A DNA stretch of 52,822 bases from the NCBI GenBank assembly GCA_019359695.1, contig JAHHGV010000053.1, forward strand, positions 1 through 52,822, in the 5' to 3' direction. Shown piece by piece: positions 32,662-40,559 of this stretch. How positions within the stretch are numbered: position 1 is the first letter of the stretch; each line of letters starts with the position of its first letter. The stretch is from Brasilonema angustatum HA4187-MV1 (GTDB lineage: Bacteria > Cyanobacteriota > Cyanobacteriia > Cyanobacteriales > Nostocaceae). A program made the translations under genes and the position numbers. A model generated the notes under the pieces. That model had not been told where the DNA came from. It worked only from the letters and a program-made list of their open reading frames with translations, and did not search any database.

Positions 32662-34479
32662 TCATCGATACTGCTGGGCTTGGGTTTCAAACAAGTGGGC
32701 ATAAGTAGCGCTCAACTGTATCAGTTCGTCATGAGTGCCACTTTCAACAATTGAACCATTTGCCATCACATAAATGCGATCCGCCATTTTGACGGTTGAT
32801 AAGCGATGGCTAATCAGAATGGCAGCTTGATTTTTGATCAGTTGGCGGAACTTTTCAAATACCTCGTATTCAGCCTTAGGGTCCATCGCACTGGTGGGTT
32901 CGTCCAAGACAATCACCTGGGAGTCCCGGAGAAATGCCCGTGCCAATGCGACTTTCTGCCACTGACCAATGCTCAGTTCTTCTCCTAGCTCAAACAATTT
33001 GCCCAGGATGGTGTCATAACCTTGGGGTAAATGAGTAATAACATCATCAGCACCAGAACGACGGGCAGCGGCAATTATGCTTTCCCGGTGCGGTGGTAAG
33101 TCGATGTTGCCTAACCAAATGTTCTCTTGCGCTGTGAAGTGGTACTTGGCATAATCTTGGAAAATTACGCTAATTTCCCGACGTAATTCGGCAATTTTAA
33201 ATTGGCTGAGGTCAATGCCATCAATAGTGATACTTCCAGAGGTTGGAGCGTATAATCTGCATAAGAGTTTAATGAGGCTAGTTTTACCAGAACCGTTTTC
33301 TCCCACCAACGCTACGACTTCCCCAGGTCGAATAATCAAGTTAATATCCTTAAGTGCCTGACGGGTAGTAGTAGAGTATTGGAAACTGACATGATTAAAG
33401 ACGATGCCAGTTTGCATCGGTCGGGGGATAGGCACAGGATGTAAAGGCTCAACCAATTTGGGTTTCAGGTCAAGGAATTCATAAAGGTTAGCGAGAAATA
33501 GGTTGTCTTCATACAAACCAGACACACTACTCAATAGACCTTTAATATCGTTCTGTCCACGTTGCAATGCTTGGTAATACAAGACAAGATCCCCTAGTTT
33601 GAGCACACCTTGGATAGCTTGATTGACGATGAAGGCAAGGACAGCAAACATTAAAATTGCTGCTACAGCTTGAGCAGCAAAGTTAGCCAGAGAACGTGCG
33701 GTGAAAATGGCTAGACTTTCTTTATATATTTGTCGTCGGATACGGAGATACCATTGACTGAAGTAGGAGCCTAAATTAAACAAGCGAATCTCTTTAGCGA
33801 ATTGGTCTGATGTCAGCATCCAAGCTAAGTACATCGACTGCCGTTCTTGAGGTGTGACTTTACGCTGCCAACGGTACAAAACACGAGTGTATTTTACTCT
33901 TACCAGCATAGAGGGGAGACCAGCAACAAATAACATTAAGGCAATTCCCCAATGAAGTGACAGCAGTAAGCCAACCATCGCCAGCAAAGAAATACTATTT
34001 TGTCCCACCTGTGCCAAACGATTCAAGATTTGGGGAGGGCGGTAAGGAGCTTCTTGTTGAGCGCGTTGCAGGGTATCGTAGTATTGGGGATTTTCGTAGT
34101 ATTCTAGATCAGCTTCTATTGATTTAGCCTGGAGAATACCCTGCATATAGTCACTCACCCGCTGCGAGTGGGCGGTATTGACCAGTTCTGTTAAGGAGTT
34201 GCAAAGCGTAGTGACCAGGGTGACTACACCTGCTAGGACAATTAAGAATAATACCTGACCAAAGGCTGCTGCTTTGTCAGCTGTGTTGAGGCTGGCAGCG
34301 ACTGTATCGACGATGAGTTTAGCAAGATAGATTGTTAGTAAAGGTAATATACCTTGGATGACCAAGAGGACGACGCGAGCGATCGTCCAACCTTGACTGC
34401 TTTGCCAAACTAGGCGCAATGCAGGCAAAAAGCGTAATGTGTTCTGGAGTTTTTGTTTTAATATTTTGCCTGCTTGCAT
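32662..34479 (-). CDS. Lasso-peptide ABC exporter (permease-ATPase fusion)
   Basis: A 605-residue half-transporter that probably exports the mature peptide and acts as a homodimer. Residues 25-310 carry about six membrane segments, including LLVIQGILPLLTIYLAKLIVD and VLFLIVLAGVVTLVTTLCNS. The ATPase domain begins near 355 with Walker A VGENGSGKTSLIK near 388, signature LSIGQWQKVALARAF near 504 (LSxGQ form), and Walker B SQVIVLDEPTSAMDP with the catalytic Glu. No N-terminal C39 peptidase is present, consistent with a separate B2 leader peptidase. It follows the kinase gene and leads into the PRTase fusion gene. Confidence 0.9.
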   Translation of the reverse strand: MQAGKILKQKLQNTLRFLPALRLVWQSSQGWTIARVVLLVIQGILPLLTIYLAKLIVDTVAASLNTADKAAAFGQVLFLIVLAGVVTLVTTLCNSLTELVNTAHSQRVSDYMQGILQAKSIEADLEYYENPQYYDTLQRAQQEAPYRPPQILNRLAQVGQNSISLLAMVGLLLSLHWGIALMLFVAGLPSMLVRVKYTRVLYRWQRKVTPQERQSMYLAWMLTSDQFAKEIRLFNLGSYFSQWYLRIRRQIYKESLAIFTARSLANFAAQAVAAILMFAVLAFIVNQAIQGVLKLGDLVLYYQALQRGQNDIKGLLSSVSGLYEDNLFLANLYEFLDLKPKLVEPLHPVPIPRPMQTGIVFNHVSFQYSTTTRQALKDINLIIRPGEVVALVGENGSGKTSLIKLLCRLYAPTSGSITIDGIDLSQFKIAELRREISVIFQDYAKYHFTAQENIWLGNIDLPPHRESIIAAARRSGADDVITHLPQGYDTILGKLFELGEELSIGQWQKVALARAFLRDSQVIVLDEPTSAMDPKAEYEVFEKFRQLIKNQAAILISHRLSTVKMADRIYVMANGSIVESGTHDELIQLSATYAHLFETQAQQYR

Positions 34480-34578
34480 ACTTTAAATTTATACCAAAAC
34501 AAAATATTAAGAGGTTAAATGGCTGCTGCGAGTGTTGAATCTAAAGTTAGATTATAGAAAAAAGTTATTTTTGACAAT

Positions 34579-35493
34579 TCAGCGAGTATAAACACCCTGT
34601 TTAATATCTTCCTCGATCAACTTCACTAGATCTGGAAGAGCGTCCAAAGAAAATTGCCGTCGCAGTCGGCACACAGATATTTGCTTAACTAGTTTCTGGC
34701 ACTGGTCAAAATGTGTCTTGGTAAAGTCTGGAGTTTGTAATAAATTGACAGCGCGGGAATAGCGCACCAACTCCATGAAGGCATTTGCAGGATGCAACGG
34801 TTCTTCAATGCTATGTTGAGTTCCTTTGTCCAGCACGTAAAGACGCTTTAATGGCAGGGGTTTTTCGCAAAAACCTTCGGAAAAGCGGTAAACCAGCTTT
34901 TCCGTCATTGAGTGTAACAACGGCAAATTTTCCGGAGTATGCCCTAAAGAAGTGGCGGCATCAGACCATAATTTAACCTGGGGAAATCCAGGAAAGACGA
35001 TGGGTTCGTCAGTATCCATCTTGACAGCCATCACATCATCCGTAAAAATACTGTATCCTTTAGTATGGAATGCCTCGGCTAGCGTTGACTTACCCCATCC
35101 AGAATGACCTAAAAATGCTATTGCTCCACCTTTAACAGCAATGCTACTGGCATGAAGAACAAGCAGTCCTCGTTGCCTGAGCAGTACTGCAAGAGCCGGT
35201 CCGAGAATAAAAGGACGCAGCAAATCCTCATCAATTCCTGGGTCTGGTTCGACAACAATCTTGTGTCCAAACTCTACCAAAAACCTTCCCACTGTTGAGT
35301 TTTCTAACTTTAAAAATCCTACTAGCCTTAAGCCACCATCAGCAGCTTCACTTTCAAAGTCGCCAATCTGCCCCTTGGAAATGACTACATCTGGCTGTTG
35401 CCTAGTAATTTCTGGCATTGTTTCACCAGGCATCAATTCAGGAAAAGCCAGTTCTGAGTGAATATAGAGATTATAGGCAGAGTAAGCAAACAC
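34579..35493 (-). CDS. HprK-like kinase of the lasso-peptide type
   Basis: A 304-residue protein related to HPr kinase/phosphorylase. LVLHASSIAVKGGAIAFLGH begins near residue 111, with the P-loop GHSGWGKST at 129-137, and FTDDVMAV at 150-157 matches the acidic motif of HprK. The proteins called ThcoK and PsmK in other lasso clusters have this layout and phosphorylate the C-terminal Ser of the precursor. Here the predicted precursor ends in Cys-Ile rather than Ser, so the target must be another hydroxyl residue or the protein has a different job. It follows the precursor gene after a 288-bp spacer with two hairpins and a MITE-like element. Confidence 0.85.
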   Translation of the reverse strand: MFAYSAYNLYIHSELAFPELMPGETMPEITRQQPDVVISKGQIGDFESEAADGGLRLVGFLKLENSTVGRFLVEFGHKIVVEPDPGIDEDLLRPFILGPALAVLLRQRGLLVLHASSIAVKGGAIAFLGHSGWGKSTLAEAFHTKGYSIFTDDVMAVKMDTDEPIVFPGFPQVKLWSDAATSLGHTPENLPLLHSMTEKLVYRFSEGFCEKPLPLKRLYVLDKGTQHSIEEPLHPANAFMELVRYSRAVNLLQTPDFTKTHFDQCQKLVKQISVCRLRRQFSLDALPDLVKLIEEDIKQGVYTR

Positions 35494-35530
35494 CTTTTAG
35501 TCACCTTTTTGCTTGTTCGGGAAGAATTGA

Positions 35531-35583
35531 AGAGAATAGCTATGAAGATTCATAGCTATTCTCTTAGGAGAAATTAGCTCCTA
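35531..35583 (-). promoter_or_regulatory. Paired hairpins between lasso precursor and kinase genes
   Basis: A perfect 16-bp inverted repeat, AGAGAATAGCTATGAA (35531-35546) against TTCATAGCTATTCTCT (35549-35564) with a 2-base centre, is followed by TAGGAG/CTCCTA (35565-35583). Transcripts leaving the precursor gene would meet both. They could protect or attenuate the message so that precursor mRNA exceeds downstream mRNA. No T-run follows, so it is not a standard terminator. Confidence 0.5.
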
Positions 35584-35595
35584 CAAAGAAGACTT

Positions 35596-35698
35596 ATACC
35601 AATCCGCTTTCTAAAACGTAATTTAGATTTTGGCAGTATCCTTAAAACTGAGGTACTTAAGGCATTTCAGTTTTACGGTTTAGATTACAGTTTGGTAT
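35596..35698. mobile_element. Small inverted-repeat (MITE-like) element inside the lasso cluster
   Basis: The left end ATACCAATCCGCTTTCTAAA (from 35596) is imperfectly repeated in inverse form at the right end, which reads ATACCAAACTGTAATCTAAA on the minus strand (to 35698). The match extends over about 25 bases with roughly 70% identity. The element is 103 bp long and has no coding capacity. It lies between the precursor and kinase genes. Confidence 0.5.
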
Positions 35699-35780
35699 TA
35701 GAGTTGCAAGGGCGTTAATTGCTGTTTGCTCATACCTTATAAAGGAGGCTACAGCATACCTTGAACTCTTAGGCTGCTTC

Positions 35781-35963
35781 TTAGATACATTGCCCGTTCT
35801 TTTTGACACAACCATCAAGTGAACCAGTACCACTTTGAAGAGGAACACTAGCCATTGGCGGTCCAAAATAGGTATCTTTTGCACTAGAGTCAAAGCTAAA
35901 AGCTGTGATCTTGCTCACGTTACCGTGGTTGGTAAGTCTAGGCGCTGCGTAAGTTTTTTTCAT
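35781..35963 (-). CDS. Lasso peptide precursor
   Basis: A 60-residue peptide. The leader has the RRE-binding pattern Y-x2-P-x-L-x3-G: KKTYAAPRLTNHGNVSKIT, with Tyr5, Pro8, Leu10 and Gly14, and the conserved penultimate leader Thr20. Cleavage after Ala21 would give a 39-residue core beginning FSFDSSAKD, in which Asp30 (core position 9) can close a 9-residue macrolactam ring with the N-terminus; Asp25 at position 4 is too close. The tail is long, with Pro-Pro, Gly-rich segments and two Cys (GCVKKNGQCI) that could form a disulfide. The ATG at 35963 is preceded by AGGA at 9 bases; a TTG nine bases earlier is also in frame. A phenylalanine at core position 1 is unusual. Confidence 0.88.
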   Translation of the reverse strand: MKKTYAAPRLTNHGNVSKITAFSFDSSAKDTYFGPPMASVPLQSGTGSLDGCVKKNGQCI

Positions 35964-36066
35964 TGTTTTCAATCCTGTTGTGAAGTATTGTGTATTTGCG
36001 TAGATGCACCCAATTTTAATATGAGTACGTATAAAGATTGAGCGTAATTTATACTTCTAACTAATT

Positions 36067-38103
36067 CTATTGTTTGAGTTGGGTGTGATCTAGCCAAAAA
36101 GCCAACATGGCTACTTGCCAGAACACTAAGTCTGTTACGCTTTCAGAGGACTGAATGTCCTTTATAGATATTAATTCTTCATAGATTTTACGTAGGGCTT
36201 TGACATCCACATAATCAGTGATCGAATGTAAATGATTTTGCATCACTCGATCCAAATGCTCCCGATTATGTTCCAATAGTCCATACAAAAAGCTGGAACT
36301 CATATCGCCTTTGCTGCGACGCCACTGCACTTGTTCCGGTAGAACATTTGACATGGCACGACGCATAATAAAGCGAGACCAACTTTGGCGAAACTTTTGT
36401 TCAGGTGGTAGAGACAAACAGAATTCAATCAACCGCTTATCCATAAAAGGGTGGCGCGTCTCAATGGAAAATGCTGCGGAATACTGGTCTGAGACTTCTA
36501 GAGCTTGTGTCAATACGCCCGAAGTTAGACCCCGCCAGTGCTGTTCTCTTTCGGTAAGGGGTTGATTAGACTGTGAATTCTTGAGAACTTGAATACGCTT
36601 TTTTAGATTGATATGCTTGGCAAATTTACGCTTGACGATTTGGTTGCGGTCATTATTTGCCGGTTGATTGTGTCCGCGCAGCAATTGCCAAGCCTGTCGT
36701 ATTGGTTGAGGAAGCAAAGGCTTAAAGCCGTGGTGCACGAAAAGCGATCGCCGTGAGACGTTAAAGTATTGCAGGATCTGATTGATTTGTCTGGCAAAAG
36801 TAACCCATCTCCCAGAGCGTGCTAGTTCTTCGAGATACGTAAAAGCATAGTATTGAAGAATTTTACGTGGTGAAACACTAGCAAGCTTGTGTAAATCATC
36901 GACTTCCTTTGCGAAAGTTGACCATTGTCCTTTTCTGACCAATTCAGTAAGATAAGCCTCGCCATGAGACAAGGTATTATCACCGTCAAAGCCGTCTAAG
37001 ACAACGCGAACCCCCTCTTTGTGAGTTGCTTCATTCAATCCCCAAACCAAAAAATGTGTAGGTGCAGGAATCGCTCCATCGTGATATTGGAAAATTTTAT
37101 CTAAGTTTGATAAGGGACCTTGTTGGTCGGCATGAACATAATGGGGAATCATGCCACCCTGGGCAAGAACAGCTTCAATAAACGGGCGCTCATCGCATTC
37201 GGTAACTGCATCAAAGATATTTGAGAAGGTGTGCAATGAGCGATTATTGCCTTCTTGCATCAGTAGTTGCTGTGCCGTACAGGTGACAGAGGACGAGTCT
37301 AGCCCACCACTAAGATGCGAACCGACTGGAAAGGCACTACGTAGACGACACCGGACTGCCTCGGTAAATATTTCCCGTAATGCTGAAGCATATTCCTCAT
37401 CAGAACCCAACCGCAACTCACGGCAAGGATCTAGTGACCAATAGGAACCAATTTGGATTCCTTTGGCACTCAACGTCATGTAACTGGCAGGAGGAAGTCG
37501 GTATATGTGCTGATAAAATGTAATAGACTTATCGTTGAAGATTGCTGCTAAATAATCAGCGACTTTCACTTCATTAAGTTGGTGTGGTATCTCCTGCAAA
37601 CACAATAAAGCTTTAATCTCAGAGCCAAAAGCAAAAATTCGACCTGTTTGATAGTAATAGTATAAAGGTTTGACGCCCATATGGTCGCGAGCGCAAAAAA
37701 GCATTTGATTTCGCTTATCCCAAATGGCAAACGCAAAGTCTCCTAAGAGGTGTTCTGGGCAGGACTCACCCCATTTTTCGTAAGCCGCCAATATTAACTG
37801 GCTATCCGTGATTTTTTCGGATGGGCACTTATCAAATTGTAACACATGGATAAGTTCATCCCGGTTATCTATTCGACAATCTGCTGTAATGGCTAAATCA
37901 CCTGTCTGGTTAATCAATGGCAGTTTTTCTAGCAGAGATTCCGGTGTTGTCCACAGCATCCGATGCCCTAAACCGACAGATCCGTCAACCCAGATGTCTG
38001 CACCATCATGTCCCCGGTGAGCAAGAATATCGACCATCCGTCCCAAATCTTCTCGATCTACAGGGCGATTATCAAGGTAGTAAATTCCCATAATGCCGCT
38101 CAT
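36067..38103 (-). CDS. Lasso peptide macrolactam synthetase (asparagine-synthetase-like, C protein)
   Basis: A 678-residue homologue of asparagine synthetase B. It is expected to adenylate the acidic side chain of the core and form the isopeptide bond with the core N-terminus. The N-terminal glutaminase-like domain begins MSGIMGIYYLDNRPVDREDL: the catalytic Cys2 of true glutaminases is Ser here, as expected for a cyclase that needs no ammonia. The synthetase domain has the PP-loop VGSHLSGGLDSSSV near 255, VVLDGFDGDNTLSHG near 375, and FSIETRHPFMDKRLIEF near 560. It overlaps the B2 gene by 4 bases and precedes the precursor gene by 94 bp. Confidence 0.93.
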   Translation of the reverse strand: MSGIMGIYYLDNRPVDREDLGRMVDILAHRGHDGADIWVDGSVGLGHRMLWTTPESLLEKLPLINQTGDLAITADCRIDNRDELIHVLQFDKCPSEKITDSQLILAAYEKWGESCPEHLLGDFAFAIWDKRNQMLFCARDHMGVKPLYYYYQTGRIFAFGSEIKALLCLQEIPHQLNEVKVADYLAAIFNDKSITFYQHIYRLPPASYMTLSAKGIQIGSYWSLDPCRELRLGSDEEYASALREIFTEAVRCRLRSAFPVGSHLSGGLDSSSVTCTAQQLLMQEGNNRSLHTFSNIFDAVTECDERPFIEAVLAQGGMIPHYVHADQQGPLSNLDKIFQYHDGAIPAPTHFLVWGLNEATHKEGVRVVLDGFDGDNTLSHGEAYLTELVRKGQWSTFAKEVDDLHKLASVSPRKILQYYAFTYLEELARSGRWVTFARQINQILQYFNVSRRSLFVHHGFKPLLPQPIRQAWQLLRGHNQPANNDRNQIVKRKFAKHINLKKRIQVLKNSQSNQPLTEREQHWRGLTSGVLTQALEVSDQYSAAFSIETRHPFMDKRLIEFCLSLPPEQKFRQSWSRFIMRRAMSNVLPEQVQWRRSKGDMSSSFLYGLLEHNREHLDRVMQNHLHSITDYVDVKALRKIYEELISIKDIQSSESVTDLVFWQVAMLAFWLDHTQLKQ

Positions 38104-38555
38104 AGCTTGACTCCTTCGAGAGATGGTAGTGGGATAAAGCGTGAGAGATCCGGAAGATTGCCGATCGCAACCCGTCCCTGATACTCAATCCAAGCATGAG
38201 CCTCTAATTGTCCTCCCTGTTCTTTAGCAACACCTATACGTAGTTCAGAGGAGTAATGATAGCGGTTCATGAGAAATTGAGTCGTCAAGGCGCGAGCCAG
38301 ACACTTAACACCACCAGGCATATAGCGTGTTGCTACGTTAACAGCCCAAACTATCTTGCCTACAGAAATTTGACTTTTATGAGTCTCAAATGGAAAACGA
38401 ATATTTTGCTTATTTATCTTTTGCAAGAGATTTAGTAAATTCCCAAAGGCGAGGAAAAACAGCCCTAACCTAATTGCTCCCAGCAGGATAAAAGTGATTG
38501 CTAAAAAATAGCGATCGCTCCCAGAAAGTTTCAGAAAGTTACGCAACCGTTTCAT
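38100..38555 (-). CDS. Lasso peptide leader peptidase (B2, transglutaminase-like)
   Basis: A 151-residue cysteine protease homologue. After one or two N-terminal hydrophobic stretches (YFLAITFILLGAIRLGLFFL at 16-35) it has YMPGGVKCLARALTTQFL near 77-94 with the catalytic Cys, and LEAHAWIEYQGRVAIGN near 116 with the catalytic His. This is the pattern of lasso B2 proteins that cut the leader. It overlaps the end of the B1 gene by 17 bp and the start of the C gene by 4 bp, so translation is coupled. It should act with the separate RRE protein encoded just upstream. Confidence 0.92.
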   Translation of the reverse strand: MKRLRNFLKLSGSDRYFLAITFILLGAIRLGLFFLAFGNLLNLLQKINKQNIRFPFETHKSQISVGKIVWAVNVATRYMPGGVKCLARALTTQFLMNRYHYSSELRIGVAKEQGGQLEAHAWIEYQGRVAIGNLPDLSRFIPLPSLEGVKL

Positions 38556-38853
38556 TGTTAACTTTAACCAGATCTACAGCTTTCAGTTCTTCCAGCAGTG
38601 CCAAAATATCTCTCATGCAAACTTTTGGTTCTACTTCATATTCTTCCAAAAGCGTCTGTTTAATATCATTCACCACCTTGGGTTGTTGAATGATATTCCA
38701 AATTCTTGCTCCTATTTCATTTAGTCCGTGGTAAACTCCCGATTTGAGATTCAGAATGACTGCTTCGCCACCAAGATCAGAAGATATCTGCTCTACAGCA
38801 GCTACTACTATCGACGACTCTGAGATCTTATAGTTCAATGATTTTGAGGTCAT
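38539..38853 (-). CDS. Lasso peptide RiPP recognition element (B1, PqqD family)
   Basis: A 104-residue PqqD-like protein. SDLGGEAVILNLKSGVYHGL near residue 25 forms the expected beta strands, NEIGARIWNIIQQPKVVNDI near 45 is the first helix, and LLEEYEVEPKVCMRDILALLEELKAVDLV completes the winged-helix fold. In lasso systems this protein grips the YxxP leader motif and delivers the precursor to B2 and C. It is the first gene of the minus-strand operon, so the promoter should lie in the AT-rich stretch at 38854-39130; AAGGAA occurs about 14 bases before the ATG. Confidence 0.9.
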   Translation of the reverse strand: MTSKSLNYKISESSIVVAAVEQISSDLGGEAVILNLKSGVYHGLNEIGARIWNIIQQPKVVNDIKQTLLEEYEVEPKVCMRDILALLEELKAVDLVKVNNETVA

Positions 38854-39822
38854 GATTACAGGGATTTCCTTTTGATGCTTGATTTTTTAAAAAATTTATT
38901 TTTGTAATTGATTTTCAAATCAGTCAATGCACTGGAAATCTCTCAAAAGGTACATTAATTCTAAAGACTTTGTGTAACTTGAAATCATTAAGATGAGTGA
39001 TTGACACACAGCAACTAACTCTACCCTATTTTATAGGGTTTTACTTGTCTAGTACACTACCCAAACTATACCAATTTCTTGAGTTTCCTAAGCTTTACTC
39101 TGATAAGAAAAACTATCACAGTCTTAACTGTTAAGTAGGTGAACGGAAAAATTTTTCAGTATATTATTGCGAGTAGAACGTAGACCCGGGAGGGGGCTTC
39201 CCGCTTTCTTAGCAATCGCAATAGTTTTGACCACTTTATATTTTGTTACGTAGTTAGGTTTACTTGTGCCTACCTACTTATAAATTGTCCCTGGTCTCAA
39301 AACATGCAATAATCTAGATCACAAACTGGATTTTTTATCTGCAGTGGTAGATGGCTTTTCCAACAAACTTAATTGTACTCAAGTTTGTATATGCTTATTT
39401 CAACGAATGCTTACCTGACATTATATGATAATTAATGCCAAAAAATACTAGTTTTTTTCATAAAATTCATAAAAAAAACACAATACTGTTAAGTATGTGT
39501 TAATTGAGATATCTAATCTTTGCAATGACTCAAAAGAGCCTCTCCATTTCAAAAAAACTGTATGTTTACCGACATAATTATCGCCTTTTTATTTTCTATG
39601 ACAACAAATAAACTCTCACCTTTGCCTTGGAATTTTGGAAAGAATTTTAAAGTTCAATGAAAGGAGTCAACATTCAGAATTGGTAGAGTTAGGAGAACTC
39701 TACTCATAAAGCGATAGAGTTTCAATCTATTGACAGTTCCACAGACATGATATATCGGTGCGCACATGGAAAGACGCGCCGTGGGCTTTCGGTTTTAAAT
39801 CCTGGAAAAATGAAAATCTCTA
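38854..39822. other. AT-rich intergenic region upstream of the lasso operon
   Basis: About 970 bp without a credible gene. It should contain the lasso operon promoter on the minus strand. Visible features: a hairpin ACCCTAT-TTT-ATAGGGT followed by TTT (39024-39043), the 149-bp MITE at 39132-39280, and a small hairpin TAGAGTT/AACTCTA at 39684-39702. A GC-rich word (GGAAAGACGCGCCGTGGGCT) occurs near 39767. Confidence 0.55.
39132..39280. mobile_element. MITE derived from the IS630-type element
   Basis: 149 bp with ends that match those of the IS630 element at 190-1169. The left end begins TAAGTAGGTGAACGGAAAAA. The right end, read on the minus strand, begins TAAGTAGGTAGGCACAAGTA and continues to AACTACGTAACAAAA. 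TA dinucleotides lie at both borders. The interior has no coding capacity and carries the word ATTGCGAGTAGAACG plus a GC-rich palindrome (CCCGGGAGGGGGCTTCCCG). It was presumably moved by an IS630 transposase in trans. Confidence 0.75.
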
Positions 39823-40143
39823 CTATTCAAAATCAACTTCTTGAAGTAAGGCTATCCACATATCGGGTGGCTCAGAATAGTAATCAATGTCCTCAACCTG
39901 ATATCGACAAGTATTAGATTTGTTACATAAAATGATATAATCCCCGCGTTGGATACCTGTACCAAGTCCAGTCATATAACCTTTTGGCTGATTATCAATC
40001 GATTCAAATATATAGTCACGTCCACTAACATATTGTGTATAGTCATAAGTTTTACTATGCTTGTTTTCTGTCTTCCTTAACAGAAAATTATAGAATGACA
40101 AGAAAATAATATTAAGGTTGATGGCTGACCTGATACGAGACAT
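39823..40143 (-). CDS. Small hypothetical protein
   Basis: A 106-residue open frame. The C-terminal two thirds (from YDYTQYVSGRDYIFESIDNQ, then a run of Gly and Lys, to YQVEDIDYYSEPPDMWIALL) look like a compact beta-rich domain with real-protein composition, and I have the impression of a conserved cyanobacterial family. The first 30 residues (SRIRSAINLNIIFLSFYNFL) read like non-coding DNA, so the 5' end may be broken or the start lies further in. No ribosome-binding site supports the first ATG. No function can be proposed. It lies alone between the MITE and a repeat-rich stretch. Confidence 0.45.
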   Translation of the reverse strand: MSRIRSAINLNIIFLSFYNFLLRKTENKHSKTYDYTQYVSGRDYIFESIDNQPKGYMTGLGTGIQRGDYIILCNKSNTCRYQVEDIDYYSEPPDMWIALLQEVDFE

Positions 40144-40559
40144 AAGCTATTGGCAAACAAATAAAGGCGATCGGATTTTTAGGGGCGGCACGTTTGCGGG
40201 GGAAGTACCCTGTGCAAAGCTGCCTTGACAATGCTTCACCTCTATTATTAGGGCGATTGCGCAAAGCAACAGACGCATAAAGGCGTATCGCCAAGCGATC
40301 AGTTGGCATAAGTTGCTGGATTTTTACACGTTTAGACCCAAGCCTCTGGGCGAAGAAGGGCGATGCGGAAGCTGCCGCCGCCAAGAGCGTTAAGCGTAGC
40401 TCTGCCGTAGGCGATCGCCCTATCTTAATCATTGTGGATACCCACATTGCCTAGGGTGCGTCTGACAAGCAAGATACCATAAGCTAATGGTTCGCTACAA
40501 TAGTGCAGGTGTCCACCAAGCGGTGTTTTATCTACCCACGTACATCCATAAGAGAATCA
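40144..40559. other. Repeat-rich intergenic region
   Basis: Composed of degenerate palindromic repeat words common in cyanobacterial intergenic DNA: GCATAAAGGCGTATCGCC near 40276, GGCGATGCGGAAGCTGCC near 40359, GTTAAGCGTAGCTCTGCCG near 40390, and a HIP1 octamer near 40411. The open frame on the minus strand across 40112-40447 is made of these repeats and is not called. The last 100 bases probably hold the promoter of the ureohydrolase gene. Confidence 0.6.

Noticed and set aside
35657-35893. Second minus-strand ORF overlapping the lasso precursor
   Set aside because: It runs across the MITE and out of frame with the precursor; no leader motif or start signal.
36067-38103. Primary asparagine synthetase (asnB)
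   Set aside because: Cys2 is replaced by Ser and the gene overlaps the lasso B2 gene and precedes a lasso precursor.
40112-40447. 111-codon minus-strand frame
   Set aside because: Built almost entirely from palindromic repeat words, with no protein-like conservation pattern.
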